This document shows positions 36,886-44,829 of a stretch of 64,000 bases of DNA, piece after piece. The notes below the pieces were generated by a model. That model had not been told where the DNA came from. It did no database searches and was given only the letters and a program-made list of their open reading frames with translations. Origin of the DNA: Albimonas sp963816545. Lineage in GTDB: Bacteria > Pseudomonadota > Alphaproteobacteria > Rhodobacterales > Rhodobacteraceae. The number at the start of each line of letters is the position of its first letter. The first letter of the stretch is position 1. A program made the position numbers and the translations under genes. The stretch is taken from NCBI GenBank assembly GCA_963816545.1, contig CAWFLE010000007.1, positions 1 through 64,000 of the forward strand, written 5' to 3'.

Positions 36886-37078
36886 CGGCGGCTCCTGCAT
36901 CGGACCGCCGGAAAGGATCACCGCCCCGCGCCCCTGTCAAAGGGACGCGGCGGCGCAGGCGCCTCAGTAGGGCAGGGTCGCCGGCTTCGGCATGATGGCG
37001 GCGAGCGCCATCAGCGCTATGATCGGGGGGGGCGAGATAAGCGCGCATGACAACATCCTCCGCGGGCCGCGGGCCCAT

Positions 37079-37897
37079 CTAATACCAAAGCCCATTGACC
37101 AGGACCCATGGGCCCACGCTCGTCGCCCGGTGGTCATGATGCGCCAGGGCTGGTCGGCGAGCTTGTTCCATGCCTCGCAACAGTGGCCGACGATGTCGTC
37201 GTAGGAGCTGAAGACGCGGTTCGACAGCCAGTTGTCGCGCATGAACTGCCAGACGTTCTCGACCGGGTTCAGCTCCGGGGAGCGTGGCGGCAGCGGGACG
37301 ACGGTGATGTTGTCGGGCACGACGAGCCGGCCGGACATGTGCCAGCCCGCCTGGTCGAGCATCAGCACGGCATGGGCGCCGGGATCGACCGTGAGGCTGA
37401 TCTCGGCGAGATGCGCCTGCATGGCCTCCGTGTCGGCGAAGGGCATGACGAGCCCCGCGCGCCTTGCCCCTGGCCGGGCAGATCGCGCCGAAGATATAGG
37501 CCCGCTTCGTGCGCTGATCCTTCGCCGCTCGCGGCCGGGTCCCGCGCCGCGCCCAGCGTCGGGTGATCGGGTTCTTCTGCCCTGCGCGCGCCTCGTCCTG
37601 CCACCACAGCTCGAGGTCGGTCCCCGCCGGGAGCCTGTCCCGGATCTCCGCCAGCCGGTCGGGGAGGTTTTTTGAACGCCTCCATCGCCTCGGGGTCCTG
37701 GCCGTGGTGGCGCGGGCGGGCCGACAGCTTGCGGAAGCCCATGGCGCGCAGATCCCGGCCCAGCGTCTGGCGGCTGACCGAGACGCCGAACTCCTCCCAG
37801 ACCCACTGCACCAGGTCGACGAGCCGCCAGCGCACCACGCCGTCCAGAGACGGCTTCGGCCCTGCCTCCACCGTCTGCGCCAGCGCCGCCCGCTGCG
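37079..37897 (-). pseudogene. IS630-family transposase, C-terminal part (interrupted by IS21; frameshifted)
   Basis: This is the downstream two-thirds of an IS630 transposase, cut at 37897 by the IS21 end. Across three frames it reads QRAALAQTVEAGPKPSLDGV, VVRWRLVDLVQWVWEEFGVS and FRKLSARPRHHGQDPEAMEA. After a break at a 6-T run near 37669 it gives NLPDRLAEIRDRLPAGTDLE, then LWWQDEARAGQKN with the first catalytic Asp. After a second break near 37465 it gives AVLMLDQAGWHMSGRL with the second Asp and PRSPELNPVENVWQFMRDNW with the catalytic Glu. The DDE triad is thus present but split. The other half lies at 40545-40758. Confidence 0.85.
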
Positions 37898-38013
37898 TGA
37901 GAACGGCGCCGGAATGATCGGCCACGGAACCGCCCGGATTTTTCGGGCCGGGGCGGTGTAAAATCCCGCCAGTGGCAGTCTCTGGATCACGAGAGTGATC
38001 TGGGGGCGGAAGG

Positions 38014-39568
38014 ATGTACGGCGTGGAGCTGTATTCGAAGGTCCGCATGGCGGTGCTGCGGGACGGGCTGAGCCAGCGAGAGACGGCGCGTCTGTTCGGG
38101 ATAGACCGCGGCACGGTTTCGAAGATGGTGGGACATTCGGCGCCGCCGGGATACCGGCAGGCAGGGGCGCGCATGCGCCCCAGGCTGGACGCGCATGCGG
38201 GGTTCATCGACGAGATCCTGAGGACGGATCTGACGGAGCCGAAGAAGCAGCGGCACACGATCCTGCGGATCTTCGAGCGCCTGCGCGACGAGCGGGGGTT
38301 CGACGGCGGCTACACGACGGTACGTGACTACGTCCGGCCGCGCAGGCTGTCCTTGAAGGAGGTCTTCGTGCCGCTGGTCCACCCGGCCGGGCACGCGCAG
38401 GCGGACTTCGGGGAGGCGTGGGCGGTGCTGGGCGGCGTCCGGCGGAAGGTGCACGTGCTGGTGGTCGACCTGCCCCAGAGCGATGCGATCTTCCTGAAGG
38501 CCTACCTTGCCGAGACGGCCGAGGCTCTGTGCGACGGCCATGTGGCGGCGTTCGACGTCTTCGGCGGCGTGCCGCTTTCGATCCTGTACGACAACACCCG
38601 GCTGGCGGTGGCGAAGATCCTGGGCGACGGGACGCGCCAGCGCGCCAGGCTGTTCGCGGAGCTTCAGTCGCATTACCTGTTCCGCGACCGCTTCGGTCGG
38701 CCCGGCAAGGGCGCCGACAAGGGCAATGTCGAGGGGATGGTGGGCTTCGGCCGCCGGACCTTCATGGTCCCGATCCCCGAGGCGACCGACATCGACGCTC
38801 TGAACGCGATGCTGCTGGAGCGATGCCAAGCGCGTCAGGACGCGGTGCTGCGCGGAGCCGACGTCACGATCGGCGAGCGGCTGGCGGCCGACCGCGCGGC
38901 GTTCCCGGCGCTGCCGCCGACGCCGTTCGATGCCTGCGACAAGCGCCCCGGGAAGGCCTCCAGCCAGGCGCTGATGCGCTGCAAGAGCACCGACTACTCG
39001 GTCCCGGTCGCCTATGCGCACCGCGACGTGCTGGTGAAGGGCTACGTGGACGCGGTGGCGATCTCGGTCGGCGCCGAGGAGATCGCCCGCCACCCGCGCT
39101 CCTATGACAGCGCCGACTTCGTCTTCGATCCGCTTCACCACCTCGCGCTGCTCGAGATGAAGGTCGGCGCGCTCGACCAGGCATTCGTCGGGCGATCCTT
39201 CCACTGGAAGGCTCGCTTCTCCTCCTCATCCTTGCAAGGCTGGGCGCTGCCCGACGCGTTCCCGACGCTGCGCCGCCTGCTGGAGGCGCGGCTGAGCGGC
39301 AAGAACCGCTGCGCGGCGGGCAAGCGCGAGTACGTGCAGGTGCTGCGGCTGCTGGAGACCTTCCCGATGGCGGTCGTCCATGGCGCGGTGACCGACGCGC
39401 TGAAGCTCGGCGCGATCAGCTATGATGCGGTCAGGCGCCTCGCCCTGTGCCGGGTCGAGCGGCGTCCCCCGAAGCTGAGCCTCGACGTCTACCCCTACCT
39501 GCCGGAGGCGACCGTCGAGACCACGTCCGCCGCCAGCTGCATGAGCCTCCTGGCGGGCGCCGGCATGA
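38014..39568 (+). CDS. istA: IS21 transposase IstA
   Basis: This DDE transposase, about 517 residues, starts MYGVELYSKVRMAVLRDGLS and leads into the helix-turn-helix QRETARLFGIDRGTVSKMVG. The catalytic core includes HAQADFGEAWAVLGGVRRKV with the first Asp near residue 130, DVFGGVPLSILYDNTRLAVA with the second near 192, and RPGKGADKGNVEGMVGFGRR with the catalytic Glu near 248. The end reads LPEATVETTSAASCMSLLAG. The normal istA stop would be the TGA inside ATGACC at 39565, but the frame is one base off, so istA runs into istB in frame. This suggests a small indel near the end of istA. Confidence 0.88.
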
Positions 39569-40427
39569 CCGCCACGCCCGAGACGCCCGAGATCCTGCTG
39601 CGCCATCATCTGAAGAAGCTGAAGCTTCCGACCGTGTCGCACCGCAGGTGCGCCTGCGGCGCAACGCGAGTACGAGAAGCTGGCCCGGCAGTGCGCCGCC
39701 GAGAACGTCGACCATGTGCGCCACCTGATGCGGCTGATCGAACTGGAGCTGCCCGCGGCCAGAGGCCGCCGAAGTCCACTGGCGCGCGGCGACGCGCGAC
39801 CGCGAGGCCCGCACCGTCGAGCGGCGCATCCGCGACGCCCGCTTCCCGGCGGTCAAGAGCCTGGAGAGCTTCGACTTCGACGCCATTCCTGGCCTGAACA
39901 AGAGACTGGTCCTCGATCTGGCGCGCTGCGAGTTCGTCGCCCGGCGCGAGAACGTCATCATGCTGGAAGCATGTCTCCAACATGACGCCCTCGGTCCCAG
40001 CGGCACGGGCAAGACCCACATCGCCTGCGGCATCGGGCTGGCCGCCTGCCAGCGCGGCGTGAAGACCCGCTTCGCCACCGCCGCCGCCATCGTGCACGAG
40101 ATGATCGAGGCCCAGGATGAGAAGCGGCTGATGCGCCTGCAAAAGACCCTCGCCAGCTATGAGCTGCTGATCATCGACGAGCTGGGCTTCGTGCCGCTGT
40201 CGCGCACCGGCGCCGAACTGCCGTTCGAGCTGATCAGCCAGCGCTACGAGCGAAGCGCCACGATCATCACCTCGAACCTGCCCTTCGATGAGTGGACCGC
40301 GACCTTCGGTGACGAACGCCTCACCGGTGCGCTGCTCGACCGCCTGACCCACCATGTCCACATCCTGGAGGCGAACGGGCCGTCCTATCGCCTCGCCCAG
40401 AGCCGCTCGCGCAAGCTTACCGCCTGA
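39565..40427 (+). CDS. istB: IS21 helper ATPase IstB, with two apparent frameshifts and a 9-residue insertion
   Basis: IstB is the AAA+ ATPase that binds target DNA and activates IstA. The start MTATPETPEILLRHHLKKLK is normal. A break near 39640-39664 (around an inserted GC-rich palindromic stretch) and another near 39755 are needed to join REYEKLARQCAAENVDHVRH to VHWRAATRDREARTVERRIR. After ARRENVI come nine extra residues (MLEACLQHD, 39960-39986) before the Walker A region LGPSGTGKTH. Walker B LLIIDELGFVPLS and the sensor region TIITSNLPFDEWTATFGDER follow to the stop at 40427. Activity is doubtful unless the breaks are errors. Confidence 0.85.
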
Positions 40428-40454
40428 TCCCCGAGAAGAAGCGGAAACGATGAC

Positions 40455-40474
40455 GCCCCCGGCATGCCGGGGGC
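40455..40474 (+). terminator. Palindrome near the right end of IS21
   Basis: GCCCCCGGCATGCCGGGGGC is a perfect 20-bp palindrome 27 bases after the istB stop codon. It is a likely terminator of istAB or a barrier to read-through. Confidence 0.5.
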
Positions 40475-40544
40475 CTCATCGCTCATGAGCGCAGTGGCCG
40501 GTTCTTTCGGCGCCCCAGTGGCCGACTTCTCGGCGCCGTTGACA

Positions 40545-40758
40545 GCGCGTCCGTCAGCAACGGCGTCTTGCCCGGGGGCTTGCGGTCGAGCAGTCCCGCC
40601 GTACCCTCGGCGTTGAAGCGCACCACCCAGTCCCGGACGATCTGGAGCCCGACGCCCCCGATCCTCGCCGCATCGCTCCGGGCGGCGCCGTCGTGGATCG
40701 AGGCCAGCGCCAGCAACCGCCGCGTCTGCCGCGCGTCCCGGCTCGTGTTGATGGCGCC
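40545..40758 (-). pseudogene. IS630-family transposase, N-terminal part
   Basis: This is the upstream piece of the IS630 transposase cut by IS21. On the minus strand it reads SRDARQTRRLLALASIHDGA, then the helix-turn-helix RIGGVGLQIVRDWVVRFNAE, then GTAGLLDRKPPGKTPLLTDA, and stops at the IS21 right end. Joined to the piece at 37897 it gives LLTDAQRAALAQTVEAGP, the normal family sequence. The very N-terminus is missing; homology fades near 40758, where IS66-like sequence on the other strand begins. Confidence 0.85.
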
Positions 40759-40789
40759 CTCGGCTACACCACGAATTTCCACCTCACGT

Positions 40790-41460
40790 CGCAGCGCGCT
40801 CAGTTCGGCAAGAGCTCGGAGAAGCTGTCGCCCGACCCGTTCGACCTGCCGCTGGAGGATGCCGAACTGGCCCAGGGCGTGCTCGAGGCCGCGCAGGAGA
40901 AGGCCGAGGCGGCGCTGCAACGTGCGCGCGGGGAGACGCCCCGGAAGCCAAAGCGCAACCGTGGTCATCGGCCGGCGCATCCGCCCCCGATCGAGCGGGT
41001 GATCGAGCCCGTCAGCATCCTCCCTCTGCGGGATCGGGAAGACCGTGCGTGGCGAGAACCCGGCCATCCGCCTTGCCGCCCGACGTCAGCAAGCCGCCCC
41101 GATCATCGCAGCGCTCAAGCCGTGGCGGGAAGCCCGGCTGTCCCGTATCCCGCGGAAATCCCGGTCCGCCGAGGACATCCGCTACACCCTCGCGCACCGG
41201 CCCGGTTTGATCCTCGACGACGGCATCCTCGAGCTCGGCGCCAACCCGGTCGAGAACCAGATCCGCCCGATCGCGCTGACCCGCAAGAACGCCCTCTTCG
41301 CCGGCAACGAGGTCGGCGCCGAGAGCCGGGCCATGCTCGCCTCGCTCGTCGCCACCTGCAGGATGTCCAGCGCGAACCCCGTCGACGACCTCGCCGCCAC
41401 CCTTCGGGCCGTCCTTGGCGACATCCCCAATCCCGCATCGAGGACCTCATGCCCTGGCGG
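40790..41460 (+). pseudogene. IS66-family transposase remnant, internally deleted
   Basis: The N-terminal part reads QFGKSSEKLSPDPFDLPLED, then KPKRNRGHRPAHPPPIERVI. Near 41020 the frame and sequence jump to the C-terminal end: APIIAALKPWREARLSRIPR, KSRSAEDIRYTLAHRPGLIL, then GANPVENQIRPIALTRKNAL with the catalytic Glu, and FAGNEVGAESRAMLASLVAT. After another break near 41430 it ends RIEDLMPWRHA. An intact IS66 TnpC is over 500 residues; about 220 remain, so most of the DDE core is gone. It has no activity. Its partner genes tnpA and tnpB are absent. Confidence 0.82.
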
Positions 41461-41587
41461 CACGCCCAGCCGTCAGGCCTTGGCCGCACAGGGCCGCGCC
41501 GTCGCGCTTGCGATTCACCCCGTGAAGCTCGGTCATGCGCGTCCTCCCGTATCCCGTCAGCCTGACGCGGGCGGCGGCAAAGGGAAA

Positions 41588-41611
41588 GGCCCGGACGTCG
41601 CCGCCCGGGCC
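41588..41611 (-). terminator. Intrinsic terminator after the BMP substrate-binding protein gene
   Basis: On the minus strand, GGCCCGG pairs with CCGGGCC (7 bp, 10-base loop), then TTTCCCTTT, 22 bases past the stop codon. It marks the end of the purine transporter unit before the IS block. Confidence 0.6.
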
Positions 41612-41633
41612 TCCAAAGCGGCTCAGGAAGGGG

Positions 41634-42719
41634 TCACTTGGGCAGCTCGCCCTCGATCCCCTCCACGTAGAAGTTCATGCCCAGCAGGTCGTCATCGGAG
41701 GCCGTCTCGCCCTCCTTCAGCCAGACCGACCCGTCCTGCTTGTTGATCGGCCCGGTGAAGGGGTGCAGCTCGCCCGCCTTCATCTTCTCGATCGCTTCCT
41801 CCGCCTCGGCGCGCACGTCCTCGGGGATGCGGTCCGAGAACTCGGCCATCTGCACCATGCCGCTGTCGAACCCGCCCCAGGTGTCGGTGCTCTCCCAGGT
41901 CCCGTCTAGCACGGCCTGCACACGGTCGATGTAGTAGGGCGACCAGTCGTCCACGATCGCGGTCAACTGCGCGTTCGGCCCGAATTTCTTCATGTCCGAG
42001 GCCTGACCGAAGGCGATCATGCCCTTCTCCTCGGCGATGGTCATGGCGGCGGGGCTGTCGGTGTGCTGCATGATCACGTCCGCGCCCTGCTCGATCAGCG
42101 CCTTGGCCGCGTCCGCCTCCTTGCCCGGATCGAACCAGGTGTTCGCCCAGATGATCTTGAACTGGACGTCCGGGTTCACCGACTTGGCCGCGAGATAGGC
42201 CGAGTTGATGCCGCGCACCACCTCGGGGATCGGGAACGAGGCGATGTAGCCGATGATGTTGGACTTGGTCATCTCGCCCGCGATCAGCCCAATGACGTGC
42301 CGCCCCTCGTAGAAGCGCGAGGAATAGGTGGCGACGTTGTCGGCGCGCTTGTAGCCGGTCGCGTGCTCGAACTTCACGTTCGGGAACTGCTTGGCGACCT
42401 TGATGGTCGGGTTCATGAACCCGAAGGAAGTGGTGAAGATCAGGTCATGCCCGGACTGCGCCATCTGGCGCAGCGCCCGCTCGGCGTCCGGCCCCTCCGG
42501 CACGCTTTCCAGATAGGTGGTCTCCACCCGGTCGCCGAACTTCTCCTCCACGGCCTTGCGGCCCTGATCATGCTGGTAGGAATAACCGTAGTCGCCCACG
42601 GGACCGACATAGATGAAGCCGACCTTCACCTTGTCCTGCTGGGCGGAGGCGGGGCCTGCCGCGGCCAGCGCCGCTGCTGCGGCGAGCGCGCCGAGGGCGC
42701 GGCGGTTGATGTGGGTCAT
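41634..42719 (-). CDS. BMP-family (PnrA-like) ABC transporter substrate-binding protein
   Basis: This is a periplasmic binding protein, 361 residues, of the basic-membrane-protein/PnrA family, which binds purine nucleosides or related purines. It has a signal peptide MTHINRRALGALAAAAALAA with cleavage after PASA, then KVKVGFIYVGPVGDYGYSYQ. Typical family segments follow: LIFTTSFGFMNPTIKVAKQF, IIGYIASFPIPEVVRGINSA and GADVIMQHTDSPAAM. AAGGAGG lies before the ATG at 42719. It has Gln, not Cys, at the cleavage site, so it is soluble rather than a lipoprotein. It lies 107 bases downstream of two permeases and an ATPase of matching type. Confidence 0.92.
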   Translation of the reverse strand: MTHINRRALGALAAAAALAAAGPASAQQDKVKVGFIYVGPVGDYGYSYQHDQGRKAVEEKFGDRVETTYLESVPEGPDAERALRQMAQSGHDLIFTTSFGFMNPTIKVAKQFPNVKFEHATGYKRADNVATYSSRFYEGRHVIGLIAGEMTKSNIIGYIASFPIPEVVRGINSAYLAAKSVNPDVQFKIIWANTWFDPGKEADAAKALIEQGADVIMQHTDSPAAMTIAEEKGMIAFGQASDMKKFGPNAQLTAIVDDWSPYYIDRVQAVLDGTWESTDTWGGFDSGMVQMAEFSDRIPEDVRAEAEEAIEKMKAGELHPFTGPINKQDGSVWLKEGETASDDDLLGMNFYVEGIEGELPK

Positions 42720-42826
42720 GCGGAAGAACCTCCTTGCTGCTATGGTCTTGGCGCCTCTGCGTGCGCGGCTGACGGGAACGATAACGAGGCGCGCGCAGCC
42801 CGTCACGGGGCCATGCTGCGCCGCAC

Positions 42827-43759
42827 TCACGCGGACGCGAAGAACGGCCTCCCCAGGCAGGCGGGCGCGCTCATCCGCGCCCGCGCCTTGTCGGCCGAGA
42901 TGACGACCAGCACCAGGATCGTCACCAGATAGGGGGTCATGGAGAGGTACTGGCTCTCCACCGCCACCCCGAGCGCCTGGAGGTTGAGCTGCGCGATGGT
43001 GACGCCGCCGAAGAGATACGCCCCCAGCAGCGCCCGCCACGGCTTCCACGAGGCGAAGACCACGATGGCGAGCGCGATCCACCCGCGCCCCGCCGTCATC
43101 CCCTCGACCCACAACGGCGAGGCCACGAGGCTCAGATACGCGCCCCCCACCCCCGCGCAGGCCCCTCCGAACAGGATCGCCCCGCAACGGATCGCCACCA
43201 CCCGGTAGCCTATGGCATGCGCCGCGTCGTGATTCTCGCCCACCGCGCGCAGCACCAGCCCCGCGCGCGTGCGCGTCAGCCCCCACCACACCGCCGCGAC
43301 CAGCAGGACCGAGGCGTAGACCAGCCAGTCATGCGAGAACAAAAGCCGCCCGGCCACCGGCAGGTCCGACAGCCCCGGCACGTCCAGCCGCGGGAAGGGC
43401 AGGGAGGGCTGCCCCGAATAAGGCTGCCCCAGCATGGACGCGAGCCCCAGCCCGAACAGCGTGAGCGCGAGCCCCGTCGCCACCTGGTTCGACATCAGGA
43501 ACTGCGTGAGGAACGCGAACAGCGCCGCCAGCCCCGCGCCCGCGGCCAGCGCCGCCAGCACGCCCAGCGCGGGCGACCCCGTCTCCCGCGTCGCGGCGAA
43601 GCCCGCGATGGCGCCGACGATCATCATCCCCTCGACCCCGAGGTTCAGGACGCCGGACTTCTCCACCACCAGCTCCCCCACCGCCGCGAACAGCAGCGGC
43701 GTGGCCGCCACGATCAGCGCCGCCAGCAGCGCCACCGGGTTGAGCGACGACAGGTCCAT
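42827..43759 (-). CDS. ABC transporter permease (BMP/purine nucleoside type), second subunit
   Basis: This inner-membrane permease of 310 residues belongs to the branched-chain-transporter-like (type II) permease family. It starts MDLSSLNPVALLAALIVAAT and has family motifs GELVVEKSGVLNLGVEGMMI near residue 28 and LVLRAVGENHDAAHAIGYRV near 176. About eight to ten membrane segments are visible. Its ATG overlaps the stop of the first permease (ATGA), indicating coupling. By analogy with the BmpA-NupABC and YufNOPQ systems it would import nucleosides or nucleobases; the exact substrate is inferred from the xanthine dehydrogenase context. Confidence 0.9.
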   Translation of the reverse strand: MDLSSLNPVALLAALIVAATPLLFAAVGELVVEKSGVLNLGVEGMMIVGAIAGFAATRETGSPALGVLAALAAGAGLAALFAFLTQFLMSNQVATGLALTLFGLGLASMLGQPYSGQPSLPFPRLDVPGLSDLPVAGRLLFSHDWLVYASVLLVAAVWWGLTRTRAGLVLRAVGENHDAAHAIGYRVVAIRCGAILFGGACAGVGGAYLSLVASPLWVEGMTAGRGWIALAIVVFASWKPWRALLGAYLFGGVTIAQLNLQALGVAVESQYLSMTPYLVTILVLVVISADKARARMSAPACLGRPFFASA

Positions 43760-44829
43760 CACGCCGCCTCCGCCCGGCGCGAGGGCCGCAGCCGATAGCG
43801 CGTGAACACGTCCATCCCCAGCAGGAAGAACAGCAGCATCCCCTGGAACACCGAGATCGCCGCCGCCGGCAGCTGCATCTCCAGCTGGGCGCCCTCGCCC
43901 CCGATATAGGTCAGCGCCATCAGCGCCCCCGCCAGCAGGATCCCCGCCGGGTGCAGCCGCCCGAGGAACGCCACGATGATCGCCGTGAACCCGTAGCCGA
44001 CCGGCAGCCCGGGCACGAGCTGCCCCACCGGCCCCGCCGCTTCGAACGTGCCCGCGAGCCCCGCCAGCGCCCCCGACAGCCCCAGCGCGTAAATCACCGT
44101 CCGCCCTTGGCTGAACCCTGCAAAGCGCGCCGCCCGCGGCGCCTGCCCGAACAGCCTGAGCGAGAACCCGAATTCGTGCCGCGTCAGCGCGAGCCACGCG
44201 AGCCCGACCGCAGCCAGCGCCGCCAGCGCCCCGACATGCGCCCGCGTGCCCTCGATCAGGATCGGCATGGTGGCGCTGTCATGGAACAGCCGCGACTCGG
44301 GGAAGTTGAACCCGTCCGGGTCGCGCAGCGGCCCCGACACGAGCGCCGAGAGCCACAGCTCCGCCACATAGACCAGCATCAACGACACGAGGATCTCGTT
44401 CGCTCCGAACTTCACCCGCAGCAGCGCCGGGATCATCGCCCAGAGGAATCCCGCCGCTGCGCCCGCGAGGCACATCATCGGCAGTACCCACACGCCCTCG
44501 ACGTCATAGACCGCCAGCCCCGTCGCCCCCCCGGCGATGGCGCCCAGGATGAACTGCCCCTCCGCGCCGATGTTCCAAACCCCCGCCCGGAACCCGAGCG
44601 CCAGCCCCACCGCGATCAGCACCAGCGGCGTGCCCTTCACCAGAAGCTCCGAGCGTGAGAAAGGGTCGGTCAGAGGCTCCCAGAAAATGATCTCGATGGT
44701 CCGCACCGGATCCTTCCCGAGCGCGGCGAACAGCGCCATTCCCGCCAGCACGGTCAGCGCCACCGCCAGCACCGGCCCCGACCAGGCCATTGCGGCCGAG
44801 GGCTCCTTCCTCGGCTCAAGCCGCAGCAT
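43759..44829 (-). CDS. ABC transporter permease (BMP/purine nucleoside type), first subunit
   Basis: This is a 356-residue membrane protein starting MLRLEPRKEPSAAMAWSGPV, with many hydrophobic segments. The family motif RAGVWNIGAEGQFILGAIAG lies near residue 80 and MIPALLRVKFGANEILVSLM near 133; the latter is the coupling-helix region that meets the ATPase. Its start overlaps the end of the ATPase gene by 14 bases and its stop overlaps the next permease start, so ATPase and both permeases are one translational unit. Confidence 0.9.
   Translation of the reverse strand: MLRLEPRKEPSAAMAWSGPVLAVALTVLAGMALFAALGKDPVRTIEIIFWEPLTDPFSRSELLVKGTPLVLIAVGLALGFRAGVWNIGAEGQFILGAIAGGATGLAVYDVEGVWVLPMMCLAGAAAGFLWAMIPALLRVKFGANEILVSLMLVYVAELWLSALVSGPLRDPDGFNFPESRLFHDSATMPILIEGTRAHVGALAALAAVGLAWLALTRHEFGFSLRLFGQAPRAARFAGFSQGRTVIYALGLSGALAGLAGTFEAAGPVGQLVPGLPVGYGFTAIIVAFLGRLHPAGILLAGALMALTYIGGEGAQLEMQLPAAAISVFQGMLLFFLLGMDVFTRYRLRPSRRAEAA

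Larger units (their letters stand above)
37898..40544 (+). mobile_element. IS21-family insertion sequence (istA-istB) inserted in an IS630 transposase gene
   Basis: The element spans 2647 bp. The left end reads TGAGAACGGCGCCGGAATGA, followed by TCGGCCACGG. The right end, reverse-complemented, reads TGTCAACGGCGCCGAGAAGT, followed by CGGCCACTGG. These form clear terminal inverted repeats starting with TG. Further GGCCACTG-type subterminal repeats occur at the right end, as is usual in IS21 elements. The flanks share a short direct repeat, GCG. Removing the element and one GCG restores a continuous IS630 reading frame (TDAQRAAL). IS21 usually duplicates 4-8 bp, so 3 bp is short. Contents: istA, istB and a terminal palindrome. 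Confidence 0.9.

Noticed and set aside
36964..37054. A 30-codon hydrophobic frame on the minus strand (MLSCALISPPPIIALMALAA onward)
   Set aside because: It has no clear ribosome-binding site, sits at the edge of the IS630 remnant and depends on a C-run whose length is doubtful in this sequence.
41045..41746. An intact 233-residue gene
   Set aside because: Its first part matches the C-terminal end of IS66 transposases and the rest is frame-shifted non-family sequence, so it is a remnant.
42720..42826. Purine riboswitch ahead of the BMP protein gene
   Set aside because: The 107-base gap shows no conserved purine-aptamer core, and no other riboswitch pattern was recognised there.
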